From assembly GCA_016800925.1 (NCBI GenBank), contig JABCPU010000111.1, positions 114,822 through 178,821 on the forward strand: a DNA stretch of 64,000 nucleotides. Direction: 5' to 3'. Both the position numbers and the translations under genes were made by a program. The stretch is from Suillus spraguei. Its lineage: Eukaryota > Basidiomycota > Agaricomycetes > Boletales > Suillaceae. This document shows, one piece after another, positions 48,809 through 60,079 of the stretch; position 1 is the stretch's first letter, and the number at the start of each line of letters is the position of its first letter. Under the pieces are notes generated by a model. The model saw nothing but the letters and a program-made list of their open reading frames with translations. It was not told the origin of the DNA and did not search any database.

Positions 48809-49710
48809 TGAGGCAAACCGTCGATAGAAGGACTGGTAAAACTGAGTTTGAATTTGGATCAAGAGCGGATTCTCAGAGTAACGTGACGTCTGTCCAATGA
48901 GAAAACGAGTGTTTTTCAGGATGATACGAAATAAACGATATAATTTTCTTGCTATTGACGTGACGCAAATTATACCTGCAAATTCAATGGACCAATCTTC
49001 CATCATCCAAGCCATTCACAATGCTTCTCTTGATGCACTGGATCGTTTTGCGCGTGATTTAATCAAAGAACGACTCCCTATCAATTATATTCAGACACTC
49101 AATAATAACGACAAAACGGATGCGCTACAAGCATGCTTGATTGTCTATATTCTGACGTCAATGGCCATAGTACCACATCAATTCCAGCTCGAAGCTGTTC
49201 TGGCGACGCTGAAGAGTATAAGTCCATGATTGATATGCGGCCATCACGGAGAATTTTGACAGCAGACTTGATGCGTTCGTGTGACGAGAGTCGTGGGGAA
49301 GGGGCGCAGCAATGTGAGAGACATCCAGGGGTTCATTCGTTGTGATATCAGAGTCCACGGAACAACTAAAGTCGGCATTCAGAATTTTCGAAGAACCTCG
49401 CATCCTGATGCAAGCTGAAATTACAGCACAGAGAGCAATTAATAGCGATAGCAGAAGATCATAGATATAAACATGGAGTGGTGGACGGATGAGGCTGCCC
49501 AGCAGCTGGCAACCTAGCATACTCGAACGTCGCCCTCAATCAGAGATGACTTGATGTATGTACCAGAACGAGGCTTAGCAATAAGTTAGCAAAAGCTCAC
49601 GTGATTCTGATATTCCTAAACGGACTTATTTATCACGTTACTCTGAGAATCCGCTCTTGATCCAAATTCAAACTCAGTTTTTCCAGTCCTTCTATCGACG
49701 GTTTGCCTCA
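48809..49710. mobile_element. TIR DNA transposon with 78-bp terminal repeats
   Basis: The left terminus 48809-48886 (TGAGGCAAACCGTCG...) recurs in reverse complement at 49633-49710 with one mismatch seen in the 78 bp. The 902-bp element is flanked on both sides by TA, the target duplication typical of Tc1/mariner-type insertion. There is no transposase, so the element is non-autonomous. It carries a RecQ-like helicase 5' fragment (48987-49229). The near-identity of the termini points to recent movement. Confidence 0.85.
48987..49229 (+). pseudogene. RecQ/DEAD-type helicase N-terminal fragment
   Basis: Eighty residues from an ATG at 48987 (MDQSSIIQAIHNASLDAL...) ending in ALQACLIVYILTSMAIVPHQ and FQLEAVLATLKS. 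The P-x-x-FQ-x-x-A-x-L-A-T-L phrase is the Q-motif-like segment that precedes Walker A in the RecQ-like helicase genes abundant in Agaricomycetes. Here it stops just before the nucleotide-binding loop would start. About 180 bp of upstream DNA lies within the same element. No catalytic motif remains, so helicase activity is excluded. The family assignment rests on one short conserved phrase. Confidence 0.5.
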
Positions 49711-50789
49711 TAGAAGGGCTGGTCACCAGTCTACCTCGCACCCTCTATGCTCTTATTCTGCCAGACAGTTTTCTTTTTTTTTTTTTTCAACGTAGTAGCG
49801 AATGCTGTCGTCTTGCACAAGTTTTGTGCAGGTTATACTTTGAGGTGTAGTTGGCCGTCGACCCTTCAAGTATTGTACTGATTCCATCATGTTCAATTTC
49901 TTTATCGACGTATTTCAGATAAATCTTGGCATGTTTGCCCGGTTCTCTTCAGACTGTGAGCTCTAGCGAGGATTCCAACGATGACGAGAACGGGATTGTT
50001 TTTGCTGATGGCTGGGCATCAAGATGAGCCAGACTCTAGCGATGATGAAGACGAATATTTCCAGGACGAGCTTATCTTTTCTTCCAATAAGTTTGGTGCA
50101 CAGCGGTGCGTCTTTTACCACTCTTTCTAACATTTACACAAGGGACGTCGTGTGCTACTTACATCTAGTACAAATGGCAAAAAGCCAAATCCTGAACTGA
50201 CCGGAGGCAACACGGAAATATCGCGCATGGTTTATCCCTGACTCTGCGAAAGCGAGCATAGGTGGTTCGAAAACTCTTAAAGGATATGCCATATCCTTTA
50301 ATGATTTTCCAACCATCCTTCTGGACGGCATGCCTGTCATTCGGAGACCAACAGTAACCCATGCCCTCCAGACAATCTGCCTTCGAGAGATAGACAAAAC
50401 GAGCTTACATATTTTATACAAGAACTCGGAAGAGGAAGAAGGGTTGACAACAGGAGTTGTTGTGAGTGGCTCTGTTAATTGAAGCACAGATATCTGACAT
50501 AGGGTACATTATCCCGATCAACATGAATTTGGAAACATTGATTTACAAATGATTACGATTTGAGTACGATCCCCAAAGGGAACTTTTATAATTGAGCGAA
50601 ACTGTAATGAATGCGTGATACAATGGAGATGTGACTCGTATCATCAAGAAGAGCCGCAGAGCCCTGAAGCTGTGATGTTGCAAATGACACTTTAATACAT
50701 TGCTGGATGCGAACAAAGGTGCTGGAGGTGCTGGATGACGGTAGTAGGAGGAAGAAACGGAGGGGGACGAAAAACGGTGCGTACCGCTT
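49711..50789. other. decayed unknown gene and spacer
   Basis: From an ATG at 49981 a plausible exon reads MTRTGLFLLMAGHQDEPDSS, then DDEDEYFQDELIFSSNKFGAQ. After an intron (about 50105-50167) it continues TNGKKPNPELTGGNTEISRM and VYP, then a stop. Further readable patches (SFNDFPTILLDGMPV, TVTHALQTICLREIDKT) occur in other frames up to 50482. The family is not recognised and I treat it as a relic. It includes a 25-nt perfect palindrome at 50277-50301 and a poly(T) tract near 49772-49788. Confidence 0.35.
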
Positions 50790-51209
50790 ATGAGTCAGAA
50801 GAGTGGCAGGGAGGAATGCAAGAAGGGGAGTGCGGCTGTTTTGAGGAGGGTTTCGCCGTCGCCTGAGACAAGGAGCAGAGGCAAGAGTAGTAGGAGGGAT
50901 GGTAGAAGGAGGGATTCGGATGATTATGACCCTAGGAGACAAAGTCACAGTGATTGCGATAGGCAACGAGAACGCGACCGTGACAATCGAATGACAGAGA
51001 CCGGAGATTACAGGAGAAGAAGAGACGGTAGTAGAAAGGACAGCAACAGGGACTTGGACCGACGGGTCCGAGATCGCGATGTCGATCAACGTCACAACAG
51101 AGTCCGGAACTACGATGACGGCGAACGACGCAGAAGCGGGGACAGCAAACGGGGAGGACATGCCAGAAGATGCAAGTTATCGTACCATCACGCCTTCTGT
51201 TGGGACTGA
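50790..51209 (+). CDS. Arg/Asp-rich low-complexity ORF
   Basis: An ATG at 50790 opens 139 residues dominated by Arg, Asp and Ser (RRDGRRRDSDDYDPRRQSHS, RQRERDRDNRM), the composition of RS/RD domains in splicing factors. No RRM or other folded domain accompanies it, and the antisense strand is also open because of the biased composition. It may be a detached tail of a nuclear RNA-binding protein or a fortuitous frame. Confidence 0.3.
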   Translation: MSQKSGREECKKGSAAVLRRVSPSPETRSRGKSSRRDGRRRDSDDYDPRRQSHSDCDRQRERDRDNRMTETGDYRRRRDGSRKDSNRDLDRRVRDRDVDQRHNRVRNYDDGERRRSGDSKRGGHARRCKLSYHHAFCWD

Positions 51210-51576
51210 TCCTTGTGGTAGGTCACCTCTATGCTACCTCTCTGTATTGTGATATCTTGTGCTGAACACACTGAGAGACGTTTGCTCAGACTTGGATCCA
51301 TTGAATTCGTCGGTTAAACTTAGACATACAAGGACAGAGATTATGGACATGGTGCACTAGATGAAGAGAGGCTGAGAGCAAGACTGGATTGGTCGCAGAT
51401 TACATAAATATAGGACTCAAGCCTCGTGTCCTGAGCGTCTAATGATAAGTGCGTAAAGCCAGGTCGAGGCTGTGGAGAAGCACAAAAAAGGCCGGTACAC
51501 GCACCTCTGAAACTTGGATCAAGACATCCACAAGCTCTCTAGCAAGTTGTGCTCAACGCCATCCACTTCGAGGAGA

Positions 51577-54500
51577 ATGACGGAAGAAGAAGAGTCCACC
51601 ATTCAAATCACCACAGCTACTCGAACATTTGAAGTCCATCAAGATGCAGTTTTGTCAGTCGCACTCTTCCCCGATAAACACCATATGGTGACCGGCGGGA
51701 CGCTTTGTTTGTGGAACATGGAAGATGGTGTTCTGTTGGGGAAAATGGTAGGGCATCGCAAACCAGTGGGAAAGGTTGCAGTGTCGGGAAATGGGCAATT
51801 CATAGTAAGCGGTGATTAGAGGGGAGAACTCATGGCCTGGAACAGAGACGGCGAGTTTCTCACCAGACTCAGCCAAGCCCACTTCGACATGATACATGGG
51901 CTTGATTTTTCCCCAGACAGCACATTGCTGGCGTGTGGCGCATTTGACGGCACAATAAAGCTCTGGAACACAGAAACATGGCAAATGCAAGGAAGTCCAA
52001 TCTATTGTGGCACTGCAGTTTACTGCGTTCGGTATTCGCCGTCTGGTGAACATCTTGCCATCGCAACCAAGGATATCCAAATATGGACTCTACGCCCAAG
52101 GAGATGCATCGCAAAGTTCAACTTCCAGCCTCAGGGTCAGTCTGCGTTCAATGAAGAAGCATGGAATTTTGCACTCGTGTGGACACCCGATGGAAAGCAG
52201 CTTGTCTCGGCTGGTGATAAACATGATCCCACCATACGGATCTGGGATTCTTCGACCTGGAAGCAGGTCGGTGAACCCTGGAAGGGCCACACCAAGTCTG
52301 TATGGATGATTGCCTTGAACCCTACTGGCACCCTTCTCGCGTCCGCATCTGACGACCACTGCGTTCGCGTTTGGCAACTTTCGGATCAACGAACCATCGC
52401 CATATTCAAGCACACTGATCAGGTGTATTGTGTCACCTTCTCCACGGATGGCAAGCATATCCTGAGTGGAGGAGGAGATAAAATGATCTCAATGTGGGCA
52501 GTACCTTTGCTGGAGGACATTCTCAAGGGTCAGACATCAGGTGTAGGATTCCCTTCGTCTTCCGTCTCTTCTTCATTTCATTTTCTCTCAGGATGCGCTA
52601 CAGGAAGTCACGCCGGAGGAACAAGTGGCAGATAATGTGAATTCGTTTTCTTTGTTCGTTTCTTTGCATATTGATCCTCAATTTTGATGCCAAGGTTCAA
52701 CAGTCCGATCGCGAAGCATGTTTCCAGCCTTCATTCTTAACATGCAATCTGACCATGCGTGATGCAGATCCTCGCCATCAACACGACAGCCCGCAAGGCA
52801 TGCATAACCGGGGACTTGTTAACTGCTGATAGGCTATTCACTGAAGGGATCAACACTGATGACAACGACTACAACTCTTACGCGAATCGCTCGTTTGTTC
52901 TGGCGAGAAAAGCCAACTGGGATCGTGCACTTGATGATGCACTCAAGGTGAGACCATCACGACCGTTTTAATACAGGCTGTCTTATATGGCGATATAGAG
53001 CATGAGCATTCAGCCATCCTTGATGGGCTGTATCTCCAAGGGCATAGCCCTCTGCGGTAAAAGGCAGTTCCAGCATGCGATGAAAGCATTCGACCTCGGG
53101 TTTATGTTCGTGGACGCAAATGTCAAGAAAACACATCTCCTACTCTTGATCAAGGTACGTCATGTTTGTCTCGTGTAGTCGCTACTCACATAGTTGTTGT
53201 CAGGCCATCGCCCTTTTTAGTGCAAATGAACATGATGAAGCAATTGTGCGCGTCCAAGACCTAGCTACCACTTGTCCCAATGGCGATACTCTTGCCTGTC
53301 AAATTGTGGAAGTGAGTATTCTTGACACCGCCAAGTCCAGATCCATGCATTAAGACTGAATGTTGCGATCTTCCCGCATCAGGCTTATCTACATGTCCAG
53401 TTAGGCTTGAATGTCTTAGATGGCGTGGACGGATTGCGTCACAACGAAGCTGCTAACCACTTTGCTTCCGCTGTCAGCGCCATTCGTTTCTCATCTATGT
53501 TAGCCATCCATTCTAAATATGATGTCTTCGTGGTGGTAGGTTCAATGCGATGCAACTGGAACTCAGTTTTTCACGCCCCACTTTGCTTTTCCAGTTATTC
53601 GGGTGGAACCTCAAGTCCTTGTGGCAAACTGCACACCAGAATTGGTGCTATGCGCTCCTTCGGTCAGGTAGACTTCCAGAAGCCGTCAAAGCATACCGAT
53701 ACATGATGGATGCGGCTGATGAGGCCACGAAAGCAGGCTGCCTCGATTGGTCCACTGGCAAGTCTTCGTGATGTCAACCGGGTATAATTCTCAACCCCAT
53801 CTCGCTTAGCTTTCAAGCAAGATTGCAGCGGGCTCTATGCTGCAGGTGGAGACAAGGCCCTTGCCGCGGGTAATTATGACAAGGCTATCGAACTTTACTC
53901 TGGGGCAATCGACTTCGATTTTGCAACCGATACCATCTTTGCGAGCCGTAGTAAGGCGAAGTCGGCAAAAATGCTATGGGACGACGCACTCCTCGACGCG
54001 GAAAAGGTGCGATGACAGCTACCGTTTCGTATTCGAGGCTTATTTTGGTGATATGCAGGTCATCGAACTCAACCCCTCATCTTATATTGGTTATCAGTTG
54101 AAGCATGGGGTACTTCATAGCGCACACCGATACGATGAAGCCATCGAAGCGTTGAAAATCATGCTCTCCAAGTTGGAAAATGCTTCCGACACCCAAACAC
54201 GAAGTACGCCCCAGACAACCATATCCTTAAACACGATTGACTGTTTCTCCAGAGCTGCGCCAACAATACGTCACTCCATCCGAAGCAGAAGGTACTATTC
54301 AAGAAACCATCCAAGCTCAACTTGACGACGCCCCGCATCATCTCCTCAATACCTTTACTGGACGCTTATGCAATCGAGATGTACAGATCAATGCCTTCAA
54401 AACAAGCATAGAGTACAAGGAGCTTTTGTCATCATCATCGCTGGTGCGCGTAGATGTCCGAAAGGAGCGGATCAAAGATGTGGTCGAGACGTACTTCCGT

Positions 54501-55909
54501 TGTGTCACGCTGTCTTATCGGTGGGAAGGAAAGGAACCACTGCTGCACGACATCAAGGACAAAGTTGTTGACGAGTTGGCGGCAGTTGGCGGCATCATCA
54601 AATTGCAGTCTTTCTGCAAAACCGCTCGTGCTGCGGGGTACCGCTGGGGGTGGATTGATTCATGTTGCATCGACCAGGACAACAACGCTGAACTCCAACA
54701 TCCCTCAATTCCATGTTCGCCTGGTATCGCACCTCGCACTCACAATGGTATACTTATCAGATGTTCCGCCTTCGTCGAAGCCGGGCGCACTGGCAAGGAG
54801 CGCGTGGAACACGCGAGGATGGACCGTACCGGAACTCCTCGCCCCGAAAGTCATCCGCTTCTACCAAAGTGACTGGACCCCGTATCTCGACGACCCCTCT
54901 CCAACCACAAGCGGTCTGTCGCGATCATGCAGGAGTTAGAGGATGCCACAGGGATAGATGCACAGACCCTTGTCGCATTCTGTCCCGGAATGATAAACGC
55001 CCGTGAGAAACTACAATGGGCGTCGACGCGTGCCACCACAGTGGAAGAAGACATCGCGTATTCATTATTTGGAATTTTGGTGTTCAGCTCCCTATCATGT
55101 ATGGTGAGAAGAAGCAATATGCGCTCGGGCGGCTCCTGCAGGAGATTGTCGCTGAGTCTGGGGACATTACTGCCTTGGACTGGGTTGGAGCATCATCCGA
55201 ATTCAACAGCTGTCTACCCGCAGACATCACTTCATACAAAGCCGCACCGTACACGCTGCCATCTATATGTGAAGATGAGATGCAAAGATCGGTCTCGTCG
55301 CTGCAAGACACTGTGGTTGTCGAGTTAGCTTTGCAGCTGTACAGCTCACTCGACCGCCTGAGAGCTCCACGTTTTGCTCACCGTCGACTGCATCTGCCAT
55401 GCATCGCATTCCCTGTCACAGAAGTCAGACGGAGACCCATTGAACATGAGGAGACATACTTCACGTATGAAGTCAAGGCAGACGGGCTTCATGACCTGCA
55501 AATCACTACGACGGACAAGTTGCCTCGGTTCTCGCGAGCAAGACCCACTCGACGGTCATTCTTACTCATCCGTCCCTGGGATCGTCGTCTTTTCCAGCTG
55601 CCCGACTATGCAGACGATACAGATAGCGTGGATGACGATGACAGCATAGACGACGACGACAGCGTAGACGACGACGATTTCGCTCTGCCTGAGTTGCCTG
55701 GAGAACAGGGCCTGGTTGATCCACAATTGAGCGATCGTGCAATGCGATTGATTGTTCGCCTTGGACAGCCGTTCAGAGCATTCCTGCTAAAGGAGCAACG
55801 CAGCGGAGAATACAAGAGAATTGCATCAGATTATGATATCATTACACAAATCAGAGACGTAGATCCTGTTCCCGGCATGATGGACGTCAGGACACTAGAG
55901 ATATTGTAG
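51577..55909 (+). pseudogene. WD40-TPR-HET protein gene with several disruptions
   Basis: Tripartite accessory protein. An N-terminal WD40 propeller (51577-52540; FEVHQDAVLSVALFPD, MIHGLDFSPDSTLLACGAFD, ASASDDHCVRVWQLSD) leads through short exons to TPR units (NSYANRSFVLARKANWDRAL, NWCYALLRSGRLPEAVKAY, AAGNYDKAIELYSGAI, AHRYDEAIEALKIML). A HET domain follows (CVTLSYRWEGKEPLLHD, YRWGWIDSCCIDQ, MVYLSDVPPSSKPGALARSA, WNTRGWTVPELLAPKVI, EEDIAYSLFGI) and then a long C-terminal region to the stop at 55909. HET domains drive cell death in fungal incompatibility. Lesions: in-frame TAG at 51817-51819, an apparent four-to-five-codon loss in blade 1 (VTGGTLCLW), and single-base shifts near 54698, 54735, 54890 and 55070. 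This many lesions imply a pseudogene unless the assembly is poor here. Confidence 0.8.
55625..55678 (+). repeat. 3 x 18-bp Asp-rich coding repeat
   Basis: Three tandem 18-nt units coding S(V/I)DDDD in the C-terminal region of the HET gene. The HET paralogue at 57.1-58.0 kb lacks the expansion and has a non-repetitive acidic linker (SVEDWPEPGSPSDD) at the equivalent place. Confidence 0.8.
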
Positions 55910-57112
55910 CTGCGTATTCCCATTTGTTTTGGAAGAAATAAATCTTTCGGCAGTTTTCATTCTCGACATTTCCTCCTTTGCTGTGACACATACCCCATCA
56001 TTTATTTACGGTGTCTCATACGATAGGACAAATTTAAGACAGTCGCCCCCTTTCTGGCAAGGATCCAGCCATTTGAATAGTCAGATAATTTTCGAGCAGT
56101 CATCCAAATTCAATAGCTGTGTGTCGGACCTAGGCCCATGCTATACTTACTACATTCCATCCTGTAATCGAACCAAGGGATGTGACCGACATTTGTTCGG
56201 ACCAGCTAGGTACTACAATACAAAGGCATGCAACCTATATGATTTGTAGCACTCTGCAACGCACCGTAGCGATCCCCGAATAAATGGGGCGACCAGGCGG
56301 AATTCCTCGCGAGGGAAAAGACCAGTGCGAGATAGCGTTCGTGATGTCGGTGGGGTTTGAACTGAGACTGGACTTCACGGCTACTGGAAAAGTCATACTT
56401 ACAGCGGAGAAACAACCGGACTAAGCGAACATCAATTTGAAAAGATGAGCATGTAAAACTTATATAAAACAAACACAATGTTCATGTCATTGGTGTATCG
56501 TCACCAGCGGGCGAAATACTTCCATATAGATGAAGTTCCGGCTAAACACTTGAGCTGCGATTTCTGCAAGAGGGCATACACGCATCAGAGTTACGAGATA
56601 TAATCAATAGCGTTCACGTACCACAAGAGATGTGTCCTACAAGGGCCGGCCTTGTGCTAGAGTGAATAGAGTGTTGGACAGATGTCCGCTAGTAGTAGTG
56701 CCAGCGCAAGCCCGGTCTTGCCAGGCTTCACTATCTCCGCTGCAGAAGTTGAAGTCACACATCAACTTTCAACGTGCAAACGAGGGTGGGTGGACGAGGT
56801 GGGTATTTGCTGAGACGAAGGACAAGATTGCGTTAATATTGCTTTTTTTGACTTGCTACTGTAAACACAATTTGTCAACTAAGAGTTGACTGAAGGGGGT
56901 GTCCTTGTGTAAATATATAAATTCTGGAATAACAAGGGATCTTCAACGAACCCGTGTATAATGAGTGTATTCCCCACGTTGAAAAACAACAAATTACATA
57001 AAACAATCCCAACCTCCAAGAGTGACATGCATGATGATAATTCCTGCACACACTCGACCGTGCTCAGGAAGACATAGGCACACCAATTGGAGTAGGGGGA
57101 ATCCTGCTCCAG
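55910..57112. other. spacer between HET gene and HET fragment
   Basis: No gene supported. It contains a short stretch near 56040-56120 whose wording (CATCCAAATTCAATAGCTGT) echoes the HET C-terminal coding sequence, so part may be a further decayed duplicate. Frame 56632-56889 has no motif. Confidence 0.35.
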
Positions 57113-57990
57113 CTACAATATATCCAGCATCTTAACATCCATCATGTCATCAACGCAAGCTACGTCCTTGACTTGTGCGATGATATAGTTATCCAAAGCA
57201 ATTCTCTTATACTCCCCACCCCACTGCTGCACTAGCAAAAGTGCGACAAATGGCTGTGCGAGGCGAACGATCAACCTCAACACTCGCGTGGCCGAGTTGT
57301 TGTGTTCAGGATAGCTGCCGAGCTTATCATCTGACGGAGACCCAGGCTCGGGCCAATCTTCTACACTCTGCGTCTCGTCTGCGAAGTTAATGAGCCCGAG
57401 ATCATACCGATTCCACGGACGGACAAGCAAGAATGTCTGCCGAGCACGCCTAGTAGGGGAGAATTAAACAAGCTTGTCTTTCGTTGTGACCAGCAAGTCT
57501 TGTAGTCCGTCTGCCTTGATATCATAAGTGAAACATCCAGTTTCGTCTTGAGACAAGGCCTCTGCCTGACTTTTGTGAGAGTAAATGCAATGCAACGTAA
57601 TTGCAGTCTGGCAGTTGCAAAACGAGGAACGCCGAGGTTCTCAAGAGTGGTATACAGTTTCGAAGCCAACTCCACAGCCACAATATTGTTTCGCAGGGCG
57701 GAGACCGACATCTGCATCTCGTCTTCAGATAGAGATGACAGTGTGTATGACGGAGCGTTATATGAGGAAATGTCGGCTGGGAGACAAGTTGGATGATTGT
57801 CCTACCCAATCAAGGGCCGTAATGTCGCCCGAATGGGCTATGATCTCCTGCAAAAAACATCCGAGTGCGTCCTGTCTTTTTTCTCCGTAGATTACAGGAA
57901 GGTGGATGCCGAAGATCACCAAAAGCGAATATGCAATGTCTTCCTGCAACGTAGCCTTTTCCGCTGTACAGTGTACTACTAGTTGTGCCA
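57113..57990 (-). pseudogene. C-terminal fragment of a HET paralogue
   Basis: The minus strand reads EDIAYSLLVIFGIHLPVIYG, EKRQDALGCFLQEIIAHSGD, ITALDWVGQSS, then with frame changes EDEMQMSVSALRNNIVAVEL, FATARLQLRCIAFTLTKV, DGLQDLLVTTKDKL, LLVRPWNRYDLGL, VLRLIVRLAQPFVALLLVQQ and MMDVKMLDIL with stop at 57113. This aligns with the last ~290 residues of the WD40-TPR-HET gene only 1.2 kb away, in inverted orientation. At least two frameshifts are present, and nothing of the HET core, TPR or WD40 parts. It ends next to the duplicated protease segment at 58 kb. Confidence 0.8.
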
Positions 57991-58595
57991 AGCTTGAGAT
58001 ATCGCCGGCAATTGCCGAACTGGCAATGGCACAGTATTGAACCTCCGATTATGTACCGGTCGTGTCGTCTTTTCAGACCTGATTAAATTCTCGTTTCCGC
58101 AGTGACTCCTGATACCAGAACATTCCGGCGGGCTGCATAACCCACGCAAAGGACGCATCATCAACGCTACGTCATTAACGTGGGCGAAGATTTTACGTGT
58201 CATTTACTTCTCCCAAGGACTCGTGAACTCCCGGTCACATTCCAACCGCTCTCCTCAGTGCTAACGCTTGCCACACTAACCTGCGCAATGTATCCACGAT
58301 AGGTGGCATCTCTATGGAAATGAACGTGAGTTAAGTAAAATGAATGTTTGAACCATTTGTAACTAGGTGAATTATATTGAAATTCCTGCCACCTGCCAGG
58401 CAAACCGTCTCCTACCACACTTCATCGAGAGGTCAAATCCTTGCACTCATGTTGTGACTCGGATCAGAGCTACCTCATCATTGCTTTTTCGTGGCGGGCG
58501 TTTCAATATAGTACGTGCCACTGTTATCGCGTTCGCTGGCACACAACTCGAAGTATATAATACGCTACTGAGTATGATATTACCTCCAACAAGCC

Positions 58596-60079
58596 ATGTT
58601 CATCACTGCATCATTGTTAATACTTCTCCTGGCTTCGTCAATTACGGGATCGCCCGTTGAAGTTCGCAATCCCCCCATCATCATCCCCCTTACCAGGAGA
58701 CTGAACTTCTCCAATGGTACTGTTGACCTCGTGCAACACGATAGAGCTCGTGTGGCGGCCTTCAGGGACTACAATACGCATGGGCGACGTGCTGAAAGCA
58801 TTCCTATGTCATTCAAAGGTTTGGATGAATACTACAGCGTAGCACTTGACGTTGGCAGCCCCCCCACAACCTGTTAGTTCAACACTGAGAAAACATGCGG
58901 CTGCTAATGTATTACTGAAGACGACTTGGTTGTCGACACCGGTAGCGCGGTAACATGGATTGGCGCCCGCACTCCATACCACGAAACCGGCGTCAACACC
59001 GGACGGCATGTAGAGGTAGCCTACGGTGATGGAAAGGGTTCTGATACCTCCTTCTCTGGTATGACATACAACAATATCATAAGTTAAAAATACCTACAAT
59101 TATCTATAGGAACTTTCTTCGTCAATACCGTCACTCTCGGTGGGCTCACCATCTCCAACTACGAACTTGCTGTTGCTTCTACTTCGAAGAACCTCAAACT
59201 CCATGACGGTGTCCTTGGCATCGGGCCTCGAGATTTGACAGTCGGCACCCTGACAAATGACCCGCCTGCCACGTATCTAACTTTTACTGACTGGCTGGTT
59301 ACCGCAGGCGCCATTGGTCGGAACATTGTTGGTATCTTTTTCCGGCCCCTCACTGGGGATGGAGACACCAATGTTGGAGAGCTCGTCTTTGGTGAACCTG
59401 ACTATACCAAGTGCACTAGTAACATTGTATACACGCAAGCTACCTTAGCTCCTAGATCAATCCAGACTCTCAGTAATCATGTTGTCTCAGTGTTGTCACC
59501 AACACCCCCCACTCAACGAGCTACTGGGGTATCGATCAGAGAATCACTTACGGCAACACGGACATCAACATCTTGTTACGCACTGCTGGTATCATCGATA
59601 CTGGCAACGACTTTATTTACATTGCCTCCGGTGTGTATTTACAGTGCAACGAGTAACAATTGTCTTATCAGCTTTTGATAGATGCCTATGGGCTGCAACC
59701 GGCGCTACTTTCGATGAACAGACTGGTCTTCTCCGTATTACCCTTCGCCAGTACAGTGCCCTACAGGACTTGAAGTTCCATATTGGCAACGTATGTCAAT
59801 TCTGTCAGCCCTCACACCCCTTGTTCACCGTTTTGCACAGGGAGTCTTCAGTCTCGTCCCCAACGCCCAATTTGGCCTTATTCTCACAACCACATTATTC
59901 CTGGTGCTGAGAAGGATGGCATATATTTCATCATTAAAAGCCTGACTACGCGAACTGGCGCAGGGCTTGACTTTATTGTTGGCTACACATTCATGCAACG
60001 CTTCTACACTGTTTTAGATCGCGACAACCGCGAGGTCGGTTTTGCCACGACCTCGTTCACTTATGCCATTACCAACTAA
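58596..60079 (+). pseudogene. pepsin-type aspartic protease, copy B (catalytic Asp intact, frame damaged)
   Basis: Secreted A1 endopeptidase copy. The ATG at 58596 gives a signal peptide (LLILLLASSITGSPVEV), a propeptide, then introns 58873-58920, 59059-59109, 59435-59490 and 59791-59840. Both active-site motifs are intact (LVVDTGSAVTWIG; TAGIIDTGNDFIYIAS), with a YGDG flap. The third intron starts GCAAGC where copies A and C have GTAAGC. In exon 5, 10 nt present in A and C are missing near 59688; using the AG exactly 10 nt upstream (ending 59671 rather than 59681) would restore frame. In the last exon one base is missing near 59870 (NAQ then FGL...), which shifts the conserved tail GYTFMQRFYTVLD out of frame. 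Probably non-functional. Confidence 0.8.

Noticed and set aside
50586..51161. 191-residue minus-strand ORF opposite the Arg/Asp-rich frame
   Set aside because: Mirror of biased composition; no motif.
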